Source: Planktothrix serta PCC 8927
GTDB lineage: Bacteria > Cyanobacteriota > Cyanobacteriia > Cyanobacteriales > Microcoleaceae
Direction of reading: 5' to 3'
NCBI RefSeq assembly: GCF_900010725.2
Contig: NZ_LR734878.1
Coordinates: 1-49,375 of the forward strand
DNA: 49,375 nucleotides
A program made the position numbers and the translations under genes. The notes below the pieces were generated by a model. The model had not been told where the DNA came from and did not search any database. It worked only from the letters and a program-made list of their open reading frames with translations. Shown one piece after another: positions 18,518-27,262 of the stretch. How positions within the stretch are numbered: position 1 is the stretch's first letter; each line of letters begins with the position of its first letter.

Positions 18518-19306
18518 ATGTCAAATCCTACTCAAATCCTATTAGATATTCCAGAAATTGAACTGCCTCCTACCCAAGATCAACTCCCCTATGATGATGG
18601 AATTCCGATGGAAACAGCGCGCCATAAACTGCAAATGGACTTATTAATAGAACCCCTCAGTCATGCTTTACAAGATCAAGATATTTATATTGGGGGGAAT
18701 ATGTTTGTTTACTATAGTCTCGCCCAAGTTCGCAATCAAGACTTTCGAGGGCCAGATGTTTTTATCGTTTTAGATGTTCCTCGTAAAGAACGAAAAAGCT
18801 GGGTGATTTGGGAAGAAGGAAAAGGGCCTGATCTAGTCATTGAACTACTTTCTGAAAGTACCGCACAACGGGATAAAAACGAGAAAAAATTAATTTATCA
18901 AAATCAAATGCGAGTCACCGAATATTTTTGGTATGATCCATTTAATCCCAAAGATTGGCAAGGATTTCGTTTAGACGGAGGTGATTATCAACCCCTAGAA
19001 CTAGATACTAAAGGACAGTTAGAAAGCCAGAAATTAGGCTTAAAATTAGTTCGCTGGTCAGGAATATTTTATAATATTGATACTGTGTGGTTACGCTGGG
19101 CAACCTTAGAAGGGGAACTATTGCCTAATAGTCAAGAACGAGAAAAAACAGCCCAAGAAAATGCAGAAACTGAACGTCAACGGGCAGAAACTGAACGTCA
19201 ACGAGCAGAAACTGAACGCCAACGGGCAGACAAGGCGGAACAAAAAGCTAATCGTTTAGTCGAATTACTACGGGCTGCGGGGATTGATCCTGATCAAATT
19301 GAATGA
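18518..19306 (+). CDS. Uma2-family PD-(D/E)XK protein with coiled-coil tail
   Basis: A 262-residue Uma2 (DUF820) protein. The restriction-endonuclease-like core is visible as GPDVFIVLDV (metal aspartate), PDLVIELLSEST (E...S) and a following lysine-rich stretch with YFWYDP. After residue about 205 the chain becomes a charged coiled coil made of the heptad AETERQR three times, ending KANRLVELLRAAGIDPDQIE. The family is very abundant in cyanobacteria and is thought to derive from transposon-linked nucleases; cellular roles are mostly unknown. It follows the triple glycosyltransferase by 73 bases. No defence partner is adjacent. Confidence 0.85.
   Translation: MSNPTQILLDIPEIELPPTQDQLPYDDGIPMETARHKLQMDLLIEPLSHALQDQDIYIGGNMFVYYSLAQVRNQDFRGPDVFIVLDVPRKERKSWVIWEEGKGPDLVIELLSESTAQRDKNEKKLIYQNQMRVTEYFWYDPFNPKDWQGFRLDGGDYQPLELDTKGQLESQKLGLKLVRWSGIFYNIDTVWLRWATLEGELLPNSQEREKTAQENAETERQRAETERQRAETERQRADKAEQKANRLVELLRAAGIDPDQIE
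19163..19225 (+). repeat. Coding 21-base tandem repeat
   Basis: Three 21-base units (GCAGAAACTGAACGTCAACG plus G/A) encode the AETERQR heptad of the Uma2 coiled coil. The near identity suggests slipped-strand variation in tail length. Confidence 0.85.
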
Positions 19307-19324
19307 TTAAATTTTATAATTTTA

Positions 19325-19341
19325 ACAGGTAAAATACCTGT
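19325..19341 (+). terminator. Hairpin downstream of Uma2 gene
   Basis: ACAGGTA/TACCTGT forms a perfect 7-bp stem with an AAA loop, 18 bases after the Uma2 stop. No U-tract follows, so it may be an RNA-stabilising hairpin and not a true terminator. Confidence 0.3.
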
Positions 19342-19442
19342 TCCGCCCATCTTCTTAATCACAGAGGAATAGTCAAGCTCAAAATCCCTATTTATTAAGA
19401 TTTATGGGGATCAAACTATACACATAAAATAGTAGATTAGTT

Positions 19443-20402
19443 ATGAAAACAGCATTAATTTCTGGGGTATCGGGACAGGATGGAGCTTATTTAGCCGACC
19501 TTTTATTAAAACAAGGTTATTCTGTTTATGGCACATCCCGCGACGCTCAAATGTCTTCTTTTAGCAATTTATCTCGTCTCGGAATTCGAGATAAAATTAA
19601 ATTGAAATCCATGATTTTGACGGATTTTAGAAGTGTATTACAAACTCTAACTAAAATTCAACCCGATGAAGTCTATAATTTGGCAGGTCAAAGTTCAGTA
19701 GGATTATCCTTTGAACAACCTGTAGAAACTTTAGAAAGTATGGCAATTGGAACCCTGAATTTATTAGAGGCTATTCGATTTACTGGGGCTAAAATTAAAC
19801 TTTATAATGCTAGTTCCAGTGAATGTTTTGGTGATACTAAAGGAATTCCTGCCGATGAAAATACTCCCTTTCATCCTCGTAGTCCCTATGCTGTAGCTAA
19901 ATCAACTGCTTTTTGGGAAGTCGCAAACTATCGAGAAGCTTATGGTTTATTTGCCTGTTCTGGTATTTTATTTAACCATGAATCACCCTTGCGTCCTGAA
20001 CGATTTGTAACGCAAAAAATTATTAAAGCCGCGATTGATATTGCAGCCGGAAAACAAGATAAACTCTATTTAGGAGATATTTCTATTCAACGAGATTGGG
20101 GTTGGGCTCCTGAGTATGTAGAAGCCATGTATTTAATGTTGCAGCAGGAAGAACCTGATGATTATGTAATTGCAACGGGAGAAACCTATTCTTTGGCTGA
20201 ATTCGTGGAATCTGCCTTTGCTTGCGTTGGTTTAAATTGGCAAGATTATGTAGAATCTGATAGCAATTTATTACGACTTACGGATATTGCAGTGGGTCGA
20301 GGAAATCCCAGTAAAGCAGAACAAAAGTTAGGATGGAAAGCACAATATAAAATGCCAGATGTTGTCAGAATGATGGTAGTAAGCCCTTCAGGGCTTCAAT
20401 AA
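19443..20402 (+). CDS. gmd: GDP-mannose 4,6-dehydratase-like SDR
   Basis: A 319-residue extended SDR. The Rossmann motif is SGVSGQDG (7-14), which with GQDGAYL is typical of GDP-mannose 4,6-dehydratase. The catalytic set is intact: S125 in the Thr/Ser position, E127 (ASSSECFGD), Y149 and K153 (SPYAVAK). FNHESPLRP and LGDISIQRDWG are further Gmd signatures. The expected reaction converts GDP-D-mannose to GDP-4-keto-6-deoxy-mannose. The C-terminus is odd: the last codons (from about V313) and the TAA stop lie within a dispersed palindromic repeat (20376-20413), so a few native residues have probably been replaced. It sits between two Uma2 genes, away from the CDP-sugar operon. Confidence 0.85.
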   Translation: MKTALISGVSGQDGAYLADLLLKQGYSVYGTSRDAQMSSFSNLSRLGIRDKIKLKSMILTDFRSVLQTLTKIQPDEVYNLAGQSSVGLSFEQPVETLESMAIGTLNLLEAIRFTGAKIKLYNASSSECFGDTKGIPADENTPFHPRSPYAVAKSTAFWEVANYREAYGLFACSGILFNHESPLRPERFVTQKIIKAAIDIAAGKQDKLYLGDISIQRDWGWAPEYVEAMYLMLQQEEPDDYVIATGETYSLAEFVESAFACVGLNWQDYVESDSNLLRLTDIAVGRGNPSKAEQKLGWKAQYKMPDVVRMMVVSPSGLQ

Positions 20403-20413
20403 GCTGTTGCTAC
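20376..20413. repeat. Palindromic dispersed repeat overlapping gmd 3' end
   Basis: GTAGTAAGCCCTTCAGGG opens an imperfect palindrome ending AGCTGTTGCTAC; its core AAGCCCT/AGGGCTT is a 7-bp stem (20381-20396). It supplies the final codons and the stop of the dehydratase gene. Confidence 0.6.
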
Positions 20414-20504
20414 ATACAATCTAGCGCCAAGAGAAGAGGGTTGGGAGACCCAACCCCTACGATCAAATTTACAACCTGCGTCTCAAAGGCGCGGATTGCT
20501 ATAT
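20414..20504. repeat. Degenerate MITE-like repeat
   Basis: A perfect 8-bp hairpin GGGTTGGG/CCCAACCC (20438-20456) is followed by CCCCTACGATCAAATTTACAACCT and the end GGATTGCTATAT. The latter two segments are shared with 37847-37973, so this is a diverged member of that family. Its left arm is poor. Confidence 0.6.
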
Positions 20505-20560
20505 TTTAGGTACTTAACAGCTTATTCAGTCAAAATGGTTAAATTCATGAGATTAAAATT

Positions 20561-21241
20561 ATGTCTAATTATATACCCTTAAAAACAACAATTCTTCCGT
20601 TAGAAAATGGCGATCGCTTAACCCGTCCAGAATTTGAACGGCGTTATCAAGCCATGCCAAATCATCAAAAAGTAGAATTAATTGAAGGAGTAGTTTATAT
20701 GGCTTCCCCATTACGTTTTCGTAGTCATGGAGAACCCCATGCTCAAATTAATACATGGTTAGGGGTTTATTATGCAGCAACCCCTGGGGTTTTAGCCGCC
20801 GATAATACAACAGTACGACTCGATGGAGAAAACGAACCCCAACCCGATGCAATTTTATTTATTAACCCCAATTTAGGAGGACAATGCCATATTAGTGAAG
20901 ATGATTATATTGAAGGTGCGCCAGAATTAATTGTAGAAATTGCAGCTAGTAGTGCGGCTTATGATCTTTATGATAAAAAAAGAGCTTATCAACGGAATGG
21001 GGTACAAGAATATTTAGTTTGGCAGGTGTATGAACGTCAGATTTGTTGGTGGAAACTTCAAGAAGGGGAATATATTGCGTTGGAAACCGATGGAAATGGG
21101 GTGATAAAAAGTCAAGTATTTCCGGGGTTATGGTTAGAGGTGCGATCGCTTTTAGAAGGAAATTTAGCTCAGGTTTTAAAAAAATTACAGGAAGGAATAG
21201 AAAGTGTTGAGCATCAAGAATTTATCCGTCGATTGTGTTAG
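20561..21241 (+). CDS. Uma2-family PD-(D/E)XK protein
   Basis: A 226-residue Uma2 (DUF820) protein. The core shows VELIEGVVYMASP at the start of the fold, PQPDAILFI with the metal aspartate, APELIVEIAASSA as the E-x-S strand and YLVWQVYERQICWW as the final strands. It lacks the heptad tail of the neighbour at 18518, and the two are distant paralogues. Activity is unknown. It precedes the MntA/HepT-like pair by 26 bases on the same strand and could be co-transcribed. Confidence 0.85.
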   Translation: MSNYIPLKTTILPLENGDRLTRPEFERRYQAMPNHQKVELIEGVVYMASPLRFRSHGEPHAQINTWLGVYYAATPGVLAADNTTVRLDGENEPQPDAILFINPNLGGQCHISEDDYIEGAPELIVEIAASSAAYDLYDKKRAYQRNGVQEYLVWQVYERQICWWKLQEGEYIALETDGNGVIKSQVFPGLWLEVRSLLEGNLAQVLKKLQEGIESVEHQEFIRRLC

Positions 21242-21267
21242 AATAGTTAATTTTAAACCCATCTATT

Positions 21268-21627
21268 ATGAGTAAAACTCCTTTTAATACAGCTAAATTA
21301 GATGAAATTTTAGCAAATAAACGTTTTAGACTAGAAAAAGAACGCCAATTTTTGTTAAATAAAACGTTAGAATGGTTAGATAAATTTGGAACTGAGTATG
21401 GAATTGAGCAAGCTTACATTTTTGGTTCTGTAACTGAGTCTAACCGATTTCATGATCAATCAGATATTGATGTTGCTGTGGAACAAGTTAATCCTGAATA
21501 CTTTTTTTCAGCAATTAGTATTCTCTCAGAACATCTAGGACGGGATGTGGATATTATTCGGCTTAATCAATGTCATTTTAGCGATCGCATTCGTCAAACA
21601 GGAATCCTATGGACAAAAACACCTTAG
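21268..21627 (+). CDS. MntA-like minimal nucleotidyltransferase (antitoxin)
   Basis: A 119-residue minimal nucleotidyltransferase. The hallmark is FGSVTESNRFHDQSDIDVAV, that is GS followed after 11 residues by DxD, close to the MntA GSX10DXD rule. In characterised HepT/MntA pairs (type VII toxin-antitoxin) the MntA protein adds AMP to a tyrosine of the HEPN toxin and silences it. The stop lies 19 bases inside the downstream HEPN gene, so translation is coupled. The assignment to antitoxin is by family and context. Confidence 0.82.
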   Translation: MSKTPFNTAKLDEILANKRFRLEKERQFLLNKTLEWLDKFGTEYGIEQAYIFGSVTESNRFHDQSDIDVAVEQVNPEYFFSAISILSEHLGRDVDIIRLNQCHFSDRIRQTGILWTKTP

Positions 21628-22097
21628 TTCTTCTTACGGTTGATTTACAAGCTCAACTCGTATTAATTAAAACCATTGATCAACGCTTAATTGAGCGTTC
21701 TAAAAATTTACAAGCCGATGATCAAATTCTTCTGGAGAGTATTGCTTATCAAATCCACAATCTCTATAATGCAACTGAAGATTTACTGAAAATAGTAGCT
21801 AAATATTTTGAAAATAATATTAGTGATTCTAGTCAATGGCATAGTTTATTACTAAAAAGAATGACGATGAATGTGCCTGAAATTCGTCCGGCTTTGCTAA
21901 GTTCTGAAACCCATAGTATTTTGAATGGTTTAAAAGGCTTCCGTCATTTCTTTCGTCATGGCTATGGTGCTATAATTGAATATGATCAGTTGCAAGCTAA
22001 TTTAGATAAAGCTCTAAAATTAATGCCCTATCTTGAAGCAGATCTCAATCGATTTATTGAGAAGTTATCTAATGATTTAGACATAAATTCCCAATAA
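21609..22097 (+). CDS. HepT-like HEPN-domain toxin
   Basis: A 162-residue all-helical HEPN protein. The catalytic motif RHFFRHGY fits RX4HXY exactly, where R and H form the RNase site and the final tyrosine is the AMPylation target in studied HepT proteins. The length is slightly above typical HepT (about 130-150). It overlaps the MntA-like gene by 19 bases. Together they form a probable toxin-antitoxin module. The order here is antitoxin first. RNase activity is inferred from the intact motif. Confidence 0.8.
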   Translation: MDKNTLVLLTVDLQAQLVLIKTIDQRLIERSKNLQADDQILLESIAYQIHNLYNATEDLLKIVAKYFENNISDSSQWHSLLLKRMTMNVPEIRPALLSSETHSILNGLKGFRHFFRHGYGAIIEYDQLQANLDKALKLMPYLEADLNRFIEKLSNDLDINSQ

Positions 22098-22115
22098 AAT
22101 TAAACATCCCTAGCT

Positions 22116-22565
22116 CTAGGGTAAAAAATCAGAATCCAACAATTGATCAGCTTTAAAAGGACAATATTCAGGAAATATTGCAGCAGAAAGATCGGTTTTT
22201 TTAATCACTTGCTTTCTCGCTTTGGGATAAATTTCTTCTATCTCCTGTAAAAAATAATTATACAGGGTTTTAGACTTTAATAATAATTCCAATTCAAACC
22301 GAAAATTGTCAATTTCAGTTTGCCAACCTTTACCACAACGCTGTCGTTCTGATTCCCAATATTGGTAAAGCAATAAATGAATTAGTAATTGTCTTAAATA
22401 ACTAGAAACTTTGCGTTTTTGTTCGTTACCTAAAGCCAATATTTCCTCCATTAAATGGATTAAATCTAGTCCATTTATATCCTTTTTTTCTAATTTTTGA
22501 TAAGTGTCCTGTAACCAGAGATAATAATCTTGTTCATAAAGACTAGAACTCTCAATATTGTTCAT
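22116..22565 (-). CDS. DUF29 family protein
   Basis: A 149-residue protein with the usual DUF29 landmarks: YEQDYYLWLQDTYQKL at the N-terminus, then IHLMEEILALGNEQKRKVSS, then LRQLLIHLLLYQYW and a late FPEYCPF. The family is helical, common in cyanobacteria and of unknown function. AAAGGTGA precedes the ATG. It starts 33 bases after the retropepsin-like gene and probably forms a two-gene unit with it. It converges with the HEPN gene, with stops only 18 bases apart. Confidence 0.85.
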   Translation of the reverse strand: MNNIESSSLYEQDYYLWLQDTYQKLEKKDINGLDLIHLMEEILALGNEQKRKVSSYLRQLLIHLLLYQYWESERQRCGKGWQTEIDNFRFELELLLKSKTLYNYFLQEIEEIYPKARKQVIKKTDLSAAIFPEYCPFKADQLLDSDFLP

Positions 22566-22598
22566 TGAATCACCTTTGTTTTTGGGATTATTAACTAC

Positions 22599-23216
22599 TT
22601 ATGCTTGACCGCCACGCCATTTAAAAATGATCGTCTCCTCAGCCTGTTTAAACTCGATATCAAACAAATCAAACACCACCTCTCTACCCAAAAGTATTTC
22701 CTCACAAAAATCAGTTTGCGCCCAAGCGATAGGCGCAGCAAAAACATGACCATCCAACTGTATTTCTACCTGTCGTAATAGATACTCAATACTGCCACCA
22801 ACTCCCTCAGCTTGATTATTAACTTCTTCCGATCCTTTAGTATAACCCAAATCTTCACCCAGTTTTTTGCTTATCAAGCTAAGTTCGGCTCCAGAATCCA
22901 CCAGTATTTGGACATTTTCCGAGTTCTGAAATTTAATCGTCACTTCATATCTGGGCTGCCAATCGTGAGATTTCAAAGACCTCATTCTGATCGGGTAAAA
23001 CTTAACAGGCTCAATAAATTCGCTTTCATGTATGCGATCAATTGTATAACTCAATTTAGCTGTATCTGGGGGAATTCCATCTTTCATTTTGTCATAATCT
23101 CGATCATGACTAATCACGCCTTGATTAGTATAAGCGATCCATTGGCCCCGATATTTTTTTAATTTAGGGCGATTGGCTTTATACCAATCATTTGTTGTGG
23201 CATATTCTGGTTCCAT
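22599..23216 (-). CDS. Retropepsin-like aspartic protease-fold protein
   Basis: A 205-residue protein with a single retropepsin-like lobe at about residues 85-190. The active-site motif is ILVDSGAELSLIS, a variant of DTGA/DSGA, followed by hydrophobic strands and LLGREVVFDLF, matching the ALGRDLL-like end of the fold. Such proteins work as homodimers in which each lobe gives one aspartate. The N-terminal 80 residues contain WIAYTNQGVISHD and are of unknown fold. GGGAGATC lies about eight bases before the ATG. It is paired with the DUF29 gene. Confidence 0.78.
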   Translation of the reverse strand: MEPEYATTNDWYKANRPKLKKYRGQWIAYTNQGVISHDRDYDKMKDGIPPDTAKLSYTIDRIHESEFIEPVKFYPIRMRSLKSHDWQPRYEVTIKFQNSENVQILVDSGAELSLISKKLGEDLGYTKGSEEVNNQAEGVGGSIEYLLRQVEIQLDGHVFAAPIAWAQTDFCEEILLGREVVFDLFDIEFKQAEETIIFKWRGGQA

Positions 23217-23406
23217 TATTAATGATCTCCCTTGAATAATATCCAGAAAAAATTGAATAATTGAAAATAATAAGCTAATATTAGCATATAATTAGGTTAA
23301 ACTGGCGGGAATCACTGGGTTTCAGACAACTTTGGACTTGAGTAGAGGAATTGACAAGAAGACCAATTAATTGTAAATTCGATTTCAGTCACCAGTAACA
23401 AATACT

Positions 23407-26079
23407 ATGCAGCCGGACACTTCTACAACCTATCTTAAACAAGGTCAGTATTTACAACGGGAAGGCCGACTGACTGAAGCGGAAGTCGCCTATCGTCAGG
23501 CTATAGAACTCAATCCTACCTTCTATGGTAGTTTTCGATATTTAGGAGAAGTTCTGGCACTTGAGGGAAAGTTGGATCAGGCGGTTGAGGCGTATCAACG
23601 GGCTAAGGAACTTAACCCTAAAGCGTTATGGGTGCATCAAGGGTTAGGTGAGGTATTTCTACAACTGCATAAATTAGGGGATGCGATCGCTTGTTTTCAA
23701 ACTGCTATTCAGATTAACCCCGATTTTAGTTGGGCTTATAATGGTTTAGGGGAATGTTGGAGTTTGAAGGGAAATGGGGAAAATGCGATCGCTGCTTATC
23801 AAAAAGCGGTTGAATTGAATCCTGATTCTGAGACGTTTCGCCACAATTTGGAGAAAGTATTAGCTGAACAAGAATTAGTTTCTGAAGAAGAAATAACGGA
23901 CAAGGTTGAAGATAGTTTGGAGTTAGAGAAAACTCGGATAGGACAAAAAACTATAGAAGAAGCGATCGCCGATTGGCGACGTAATGGTGAGTTAAATTCA
24001 CAAGCAGATAATAATAGCTTTTTAAATAGCTTAGAACCAATATCGAGTTTCCATATTTATCCTGAACAGTTAGCTATTCGTTCAGGTCAACTTGTTGAAA
24101 AAGGCACTAGAAAACAGTTAATTAGTCCAACGGGAAATCAAGGCTTAGTTTCTTTTGGCCCTTATATCAGAGTATCTGATGGTTTGTATCTGATCAATAT
24201 AGATTGGGAATTATTAGAAAGCTTAGAAAATTATTTAGAGAATGAAATATCCCAAATTGTATTCAATTTTGATATTGTTTCAGAAGCAGCTATTGTGGTA
24301 TGGCACGCCTCAACAGTGAATATAGAACAAAAAAAATTGGAATTTTTTCTGGAAATTATAGGTGTGGATAATTTAGAAGTTCGATTTTTTGCTAACGGCA
24401 TTGGTTTTGCAGTAAATTTTATTCAGTTTACCTTTCTATCACAAAAGTTTAATTATTTAAAAGAATTAGGCGGTTTTTTAACTCGAAATGGTTATCAAGA
24501 AGAAGCGAGTGTTGTTTATTACAAAATTGCAAACTCTAATAACAGTAGTTTAGAAGAAAAAATTTCTGCTTGTGAATCAGCACTAGAAATAAAACCTCAA
24601 TGGCTAGAGATAACCTCCAGATTATCTGAACTCCATGAAAACCTAGGACAGTTAGAGAATGCCATTCAAAATTATCAGAAACAACTAGAAACATCACCTG
24701 ATTGGATAGAAGGCTACTTAAAGTTAGCAGAAATTTATGAAAAAATTGGTCAAATAGACTTAGCCATTCATCTTTATCATAGAATTTTAGAGATTGAATG
24801 GGATTATCCAGAAGTCTATGCAAGAATTGGAAAGCTAGAAAGAAAACAAGGTAAATATAAGAGAGAAATTAGCAGAGAGCCTTTTCCTGATCAGGAATTA
24901 AAGTTAACTGTTGTTATTCCAACGTATAACCGATCAACAAGACTTAAGCACTCCCTAGAAAATAATCTCAAAACGGATCGATCTGATATTGAATTTTTAA
25001 TTATTGACAATAACTCGACTGATAATACTGCTGAAGTGGTACAAAATTTCATGGGAAACGATCAAAGGATTAGATATATAAAGAACGTTGCCAACCTAGG
25101 CGCTGCAAGGAATATGTTTTTGGGATTGGTCAGTTCTAAAGCTCCATTAGCAATGATCTTAGCAGACGACGACTATGTTACAGAAGGATTCGTTGACTTA
25201 GTGATTTGGATCTTTGACACTCATCCTACCGTTGGTGGTGTTTTTAATTGCTCGCTAGAGGATATTAAGAAATCTATGTTTTCAACAAATCCAAGAGGGG
25301 GGCTTCTTTACCAGAAAGGATTGGAGGGAAAAGACGTTGCAGGGTGGGCTGGTACTTTATGTGGTAGTGCATTTAGGCAAAGCTTTGTAAATTATCATGC
25401 GTTTAAATTAGATGCTTCCATCATCCCTCAACAGTGGTTTAGCCTTGATCTAGTTATGCGACATGATGTTTACGGTGTTTTTTCAGAAACAGAATATAGT
25501 AGGATTAACGCCTACATAAGCATTACAACAACCGATGGACAGACAGGGGCAAACAATATGTTATGCCGAGTCCAAAATGGATTTATATGGGATGTGGGAG
25601 CTTATGAGATGACCAATTTTAATTTATATAGATTAGCAAAACTTGGTCTTAAGGAACCTGTAGGTAGATATGTTGATGGATGGATCTTCGCACATTTTAG
25701 GATTTGGCTGGCAGATGGTGATCCAGAAGGTGCTTCGATTCTAATTAGTAGAGTAATTAGAAACCCTTACATAAGATACTCAATAGTCTTTTGGAATTCA
25801 TTGATAAACATAGCTTTTTCTGGAGAAGTAGCCTTGCCAATGCCTAACAAATTTTGTCTGGTTCTGCTAGGTTGTTTTATGTTAATTTGGAGATTGATTC
25901 TTAAATTAAGAGAGTATACAGACTCAGGGTTAGCAGATATTTATTATGTTGGGGCATGGCCTCGTAAGGATACCCCTGAACTGAAACACTCTAAACTTGA
26001 CTGGGAGGCGGAAGGTTCTGCTGATATAGGTTATTCAGCTATTACTGTTATTTTTGACTTAGAGTGCGAGTTGGGCTAA
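23407..26079 (+). CDS. TPR-GT2 glycosyltransferase
   Basis: An 890-residue protein in four parts. TPR repeats occupy about 1-150, a beta-rich region of unknown family about 205-345, and further TPR repeats about 350-490. A GT-A family 2 glycosyltransferase starts at residue 499 (LTVVIPTYNRS), with the IDNNSTDNT nucleotide-binding loop and the metal motif ILADDDY near 585. A hydrophobic segment near 805-840 (FCLVLLGCFMLIWRLIL) could anchor it at a membrane. It is monocistronic: divergent from the retropepsin gene, with a 190-base spacer, and convergent with the CDP-sugar operon. The GT2 domain carries several codon and base runs unlike the TPR part, which suggests the fusion was assembled from different sources. 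That last point is impression only. Confidence 0.85.
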   Translation: MQPDTSTTYLKQGQYLQREGRLTEAEVAYRQAIELNPTFYGSFRYLGEVLALEGKLDQAVEAYQRAKELNPKALWVHQGLGEVFLQLHKLGDAIACFQTAIQINPDFSWAYNGLGECWSLKGNGENAIAAYQKAVELNPDSETFRHNLEKVLAEQELVSEEEITDKVEDSLELEKTRIGQKTIEEAIADWRRNGELNSQADNNSFLNSLEPISSFHIYPEQLAIRSGQLVEKGTRKQLISPTGNQGLVSFGPYIRVSDGLYLINIDWELLESLENYLENEISQIVFNFDIVSEAAIVVWHASTVNIEQKKLEFFLEIIGVDNLEVRFFANGIGFAVNFIQFTFLSQKFNYLKELGGFLTRNGYQEEASVVYYKIANSNNSSLEEKISACESALEIKPQWLEITSRLSELHENLGQLENAIQNYQKQLETSPDWIEGYLKLAEIYEKIGQIDLAIHLYHRILEIEWDYPEVYARIGKLERKQGKYKREISREPFPDQELKLTVVIPTYNRSTRLKHSLENNLKTDRSDIEFLIIDNNSTDNTAEVVQNFMGNDQRIRYIKNVANLGAARNMFLGLVSSKAPLAMILADDDYVTEGFVDLVIWIFDTHPTVGGVFNCSLEDIKKSMFSTNPRGGLLYQKGLEGKDVAGWAGTLCGSAFRQSFVNYHAFKLDASIIPQQWFSLDLVMRHDVYGVFSETEYSRINAYISITTTDGQTGANNMLCRVQNGFIWDVGAYEMTNFNLYRLAKLGLKEPVGRYVDGWIFAHFRIWLADGDPEGASILISRVIRNPYIRYSIVFWNSLINIAFSGEVALPMPNKFCLVLLGCFMLIWRLILKLREYTDSGLADIYYVGAWPRKDTPELKHSKLDWEAEGSADIGYSAITVIFDLECELG

Positions 26080-26200
26080 GGTAAGGGAACAATCTTAGAT
26101 GATTGAAGCTAGTATCAGGTATATATCTGACCCTAACATTACCATGTTGATTTCGAGAAAGGTCACAGGGAGCAACTACAGTCATATTCGCTGCCCCCCC

Positions 26201-27262
26201 TTATGAATCCAACAAATATCGGTTCCATGAAATAGTCCGCTTAATAGCTGTCTCAATATCAACCTTCAATCCCAAACCCAATGTTTTTTGAGCTAGGGTA
26301 ATATCAGGAACAAACTTAGAATGATTTGAGTTAGGATCTTCTGCAACACGCGATATTATCTTAGGTCTGAGGGGGAAGTGGTTGGCAATCTTCTCTGCAA
26401 GTTGCCTTAACGTTACTCCATAAGGACTACCCACGTTATAACTTAATCCTACCGTTCCCTGTACTAATATATTCAACAGCCAAAAAGCCATATCACTAGG
26501 ATACATATAGCTTCTAACAGTTTCTCCATCCCCTAAAATACGAATTGGCCCTCCTAATAAACCATCTCGAATAAAGTTATTAATGGCCCAGGGTCTATCT
26601 AAAAGCTGGTAAGGGCCGATAAACGCAAAAGGACGAGCATTAACTATCGGTAGTCTATGTTGATTTCGATAAACGGCACACAGAGTTTCTCCCATCCGTT
26701 TAGCTTCCGCGTAGGCAGAACCAATAGAAGCGAAATCTAAAGTTCCGCGAAAACTCTCAGGAATTGTCTCTAATTCTAAGGGTTGGGAACCATAAACTAA
26801 CCCAGAACTAATATTGAGAAATTTTTGTAAATTTGGCAAGCGAGTGGCAGCCATTAAAACTGATTCTGTTCCCTTAACTATGACATCCATTGTTTTTAAT
26901 GGATCGGAAGCATGAAGGCGATTATCAGGATTAGCAGCGGCATGGATAATCCAACTCACATCACTCGAAATATCCAAAAGACTGCGGATATCTCGCTCTA
27001 TAATCACTACATCCTTTCTCATTGCCAAGTGGGGAGCTTTAGCACTAAAATTATAAGCCCTACCTGATAGGAGAATTAATTTTGTATTGAAGTTATGAGT
27101 GTCATTTAAAAAGGCAACTAATTCAGTTAGCCAAGTCCCAATAAAACCCGTACCTCCGGTAATTAAAACGCACTCACCCTTCAAAGCCGATAAAGCATTA
27201 GAGACACCCGTTGTTACCTGCTCGCAATCTTCTTTAATAATCTCAATTAAGTCTTGTCTCAT
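26201..27262 (-). CDS. NAD(P)-dependent epimerase/dehydratase (SDR), sugar operon
   Basis: A 353-residue extended SDR. It has the Rossmann motif [11 protein letters not shown] (about 32-42) and the catalytic pair YAEAK (Y-x3-K) after a [11 protein letters not shown] serine motif. It resembles UDP-glucose 4-epimerase / dTDP-glucose dehydratase relatives, but substrate cannot be told. Its ATG overlaps the aldolase stop by four bases (ATGA), so translation is coupled. As the last gene of the operon it may reduce or epimerise the product of the ThDP and PLP enzymes. In yersiniose synthesis a reductase (YerF) acts after the branch is added, and this gene is a candidate for the same role. That comparison is inference. 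Confidence 0.85.
   Translation of the reverse strand: MRQDLIEIIKEDCEQVTTGVSNALSALKGECVLITGGTGFIGTWLTELVAFLNDTHNFNTKLILLSGRAYNFSAKAPHLAMRKDVVIIERDIRSLLDISSDVSWIIHAAANPDNRLHASDPLKTMDVIVKGTESVLMAATRLPNLQKFLNISSGLVYGSQPLELETIPESFRGTLDFASIGSAYAEAKRMGETLCAVYRNQHRLPIVNARPFAFIGPYQLLDRPWAINNFIRDGLLGGPIRILGDGETVRSYMYPSDMAFWLLNILVQGTVGLSYNVGSPYGVTLRQLAEKIANHFPLRPKIISRVAEDPNSNHSKFVPDITLAQKTLGLGLKVDIETAIKRTISWNRYLLDS

Noticed and set aside
19163-19225. CRISPR-like or regulatory tandem repeat
   Set aside because: It is in frame and encodes a coiled-coil heptad.
23264-23292. Promoter of the TPR-GT2 gene with TATAAT at 23287
   Set aside because: The nearest -35-like TTGAAA is 20 bases away, and the region is AT-rich enough for chance matches.
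26080-26200. Strong bidirectional terminator between the convergent TPR-GT2 gene and the operon
   Set aside because: Only a weak stem with a G-U pair and a 17-base loop can be drawn, and there is no clear U-tract.
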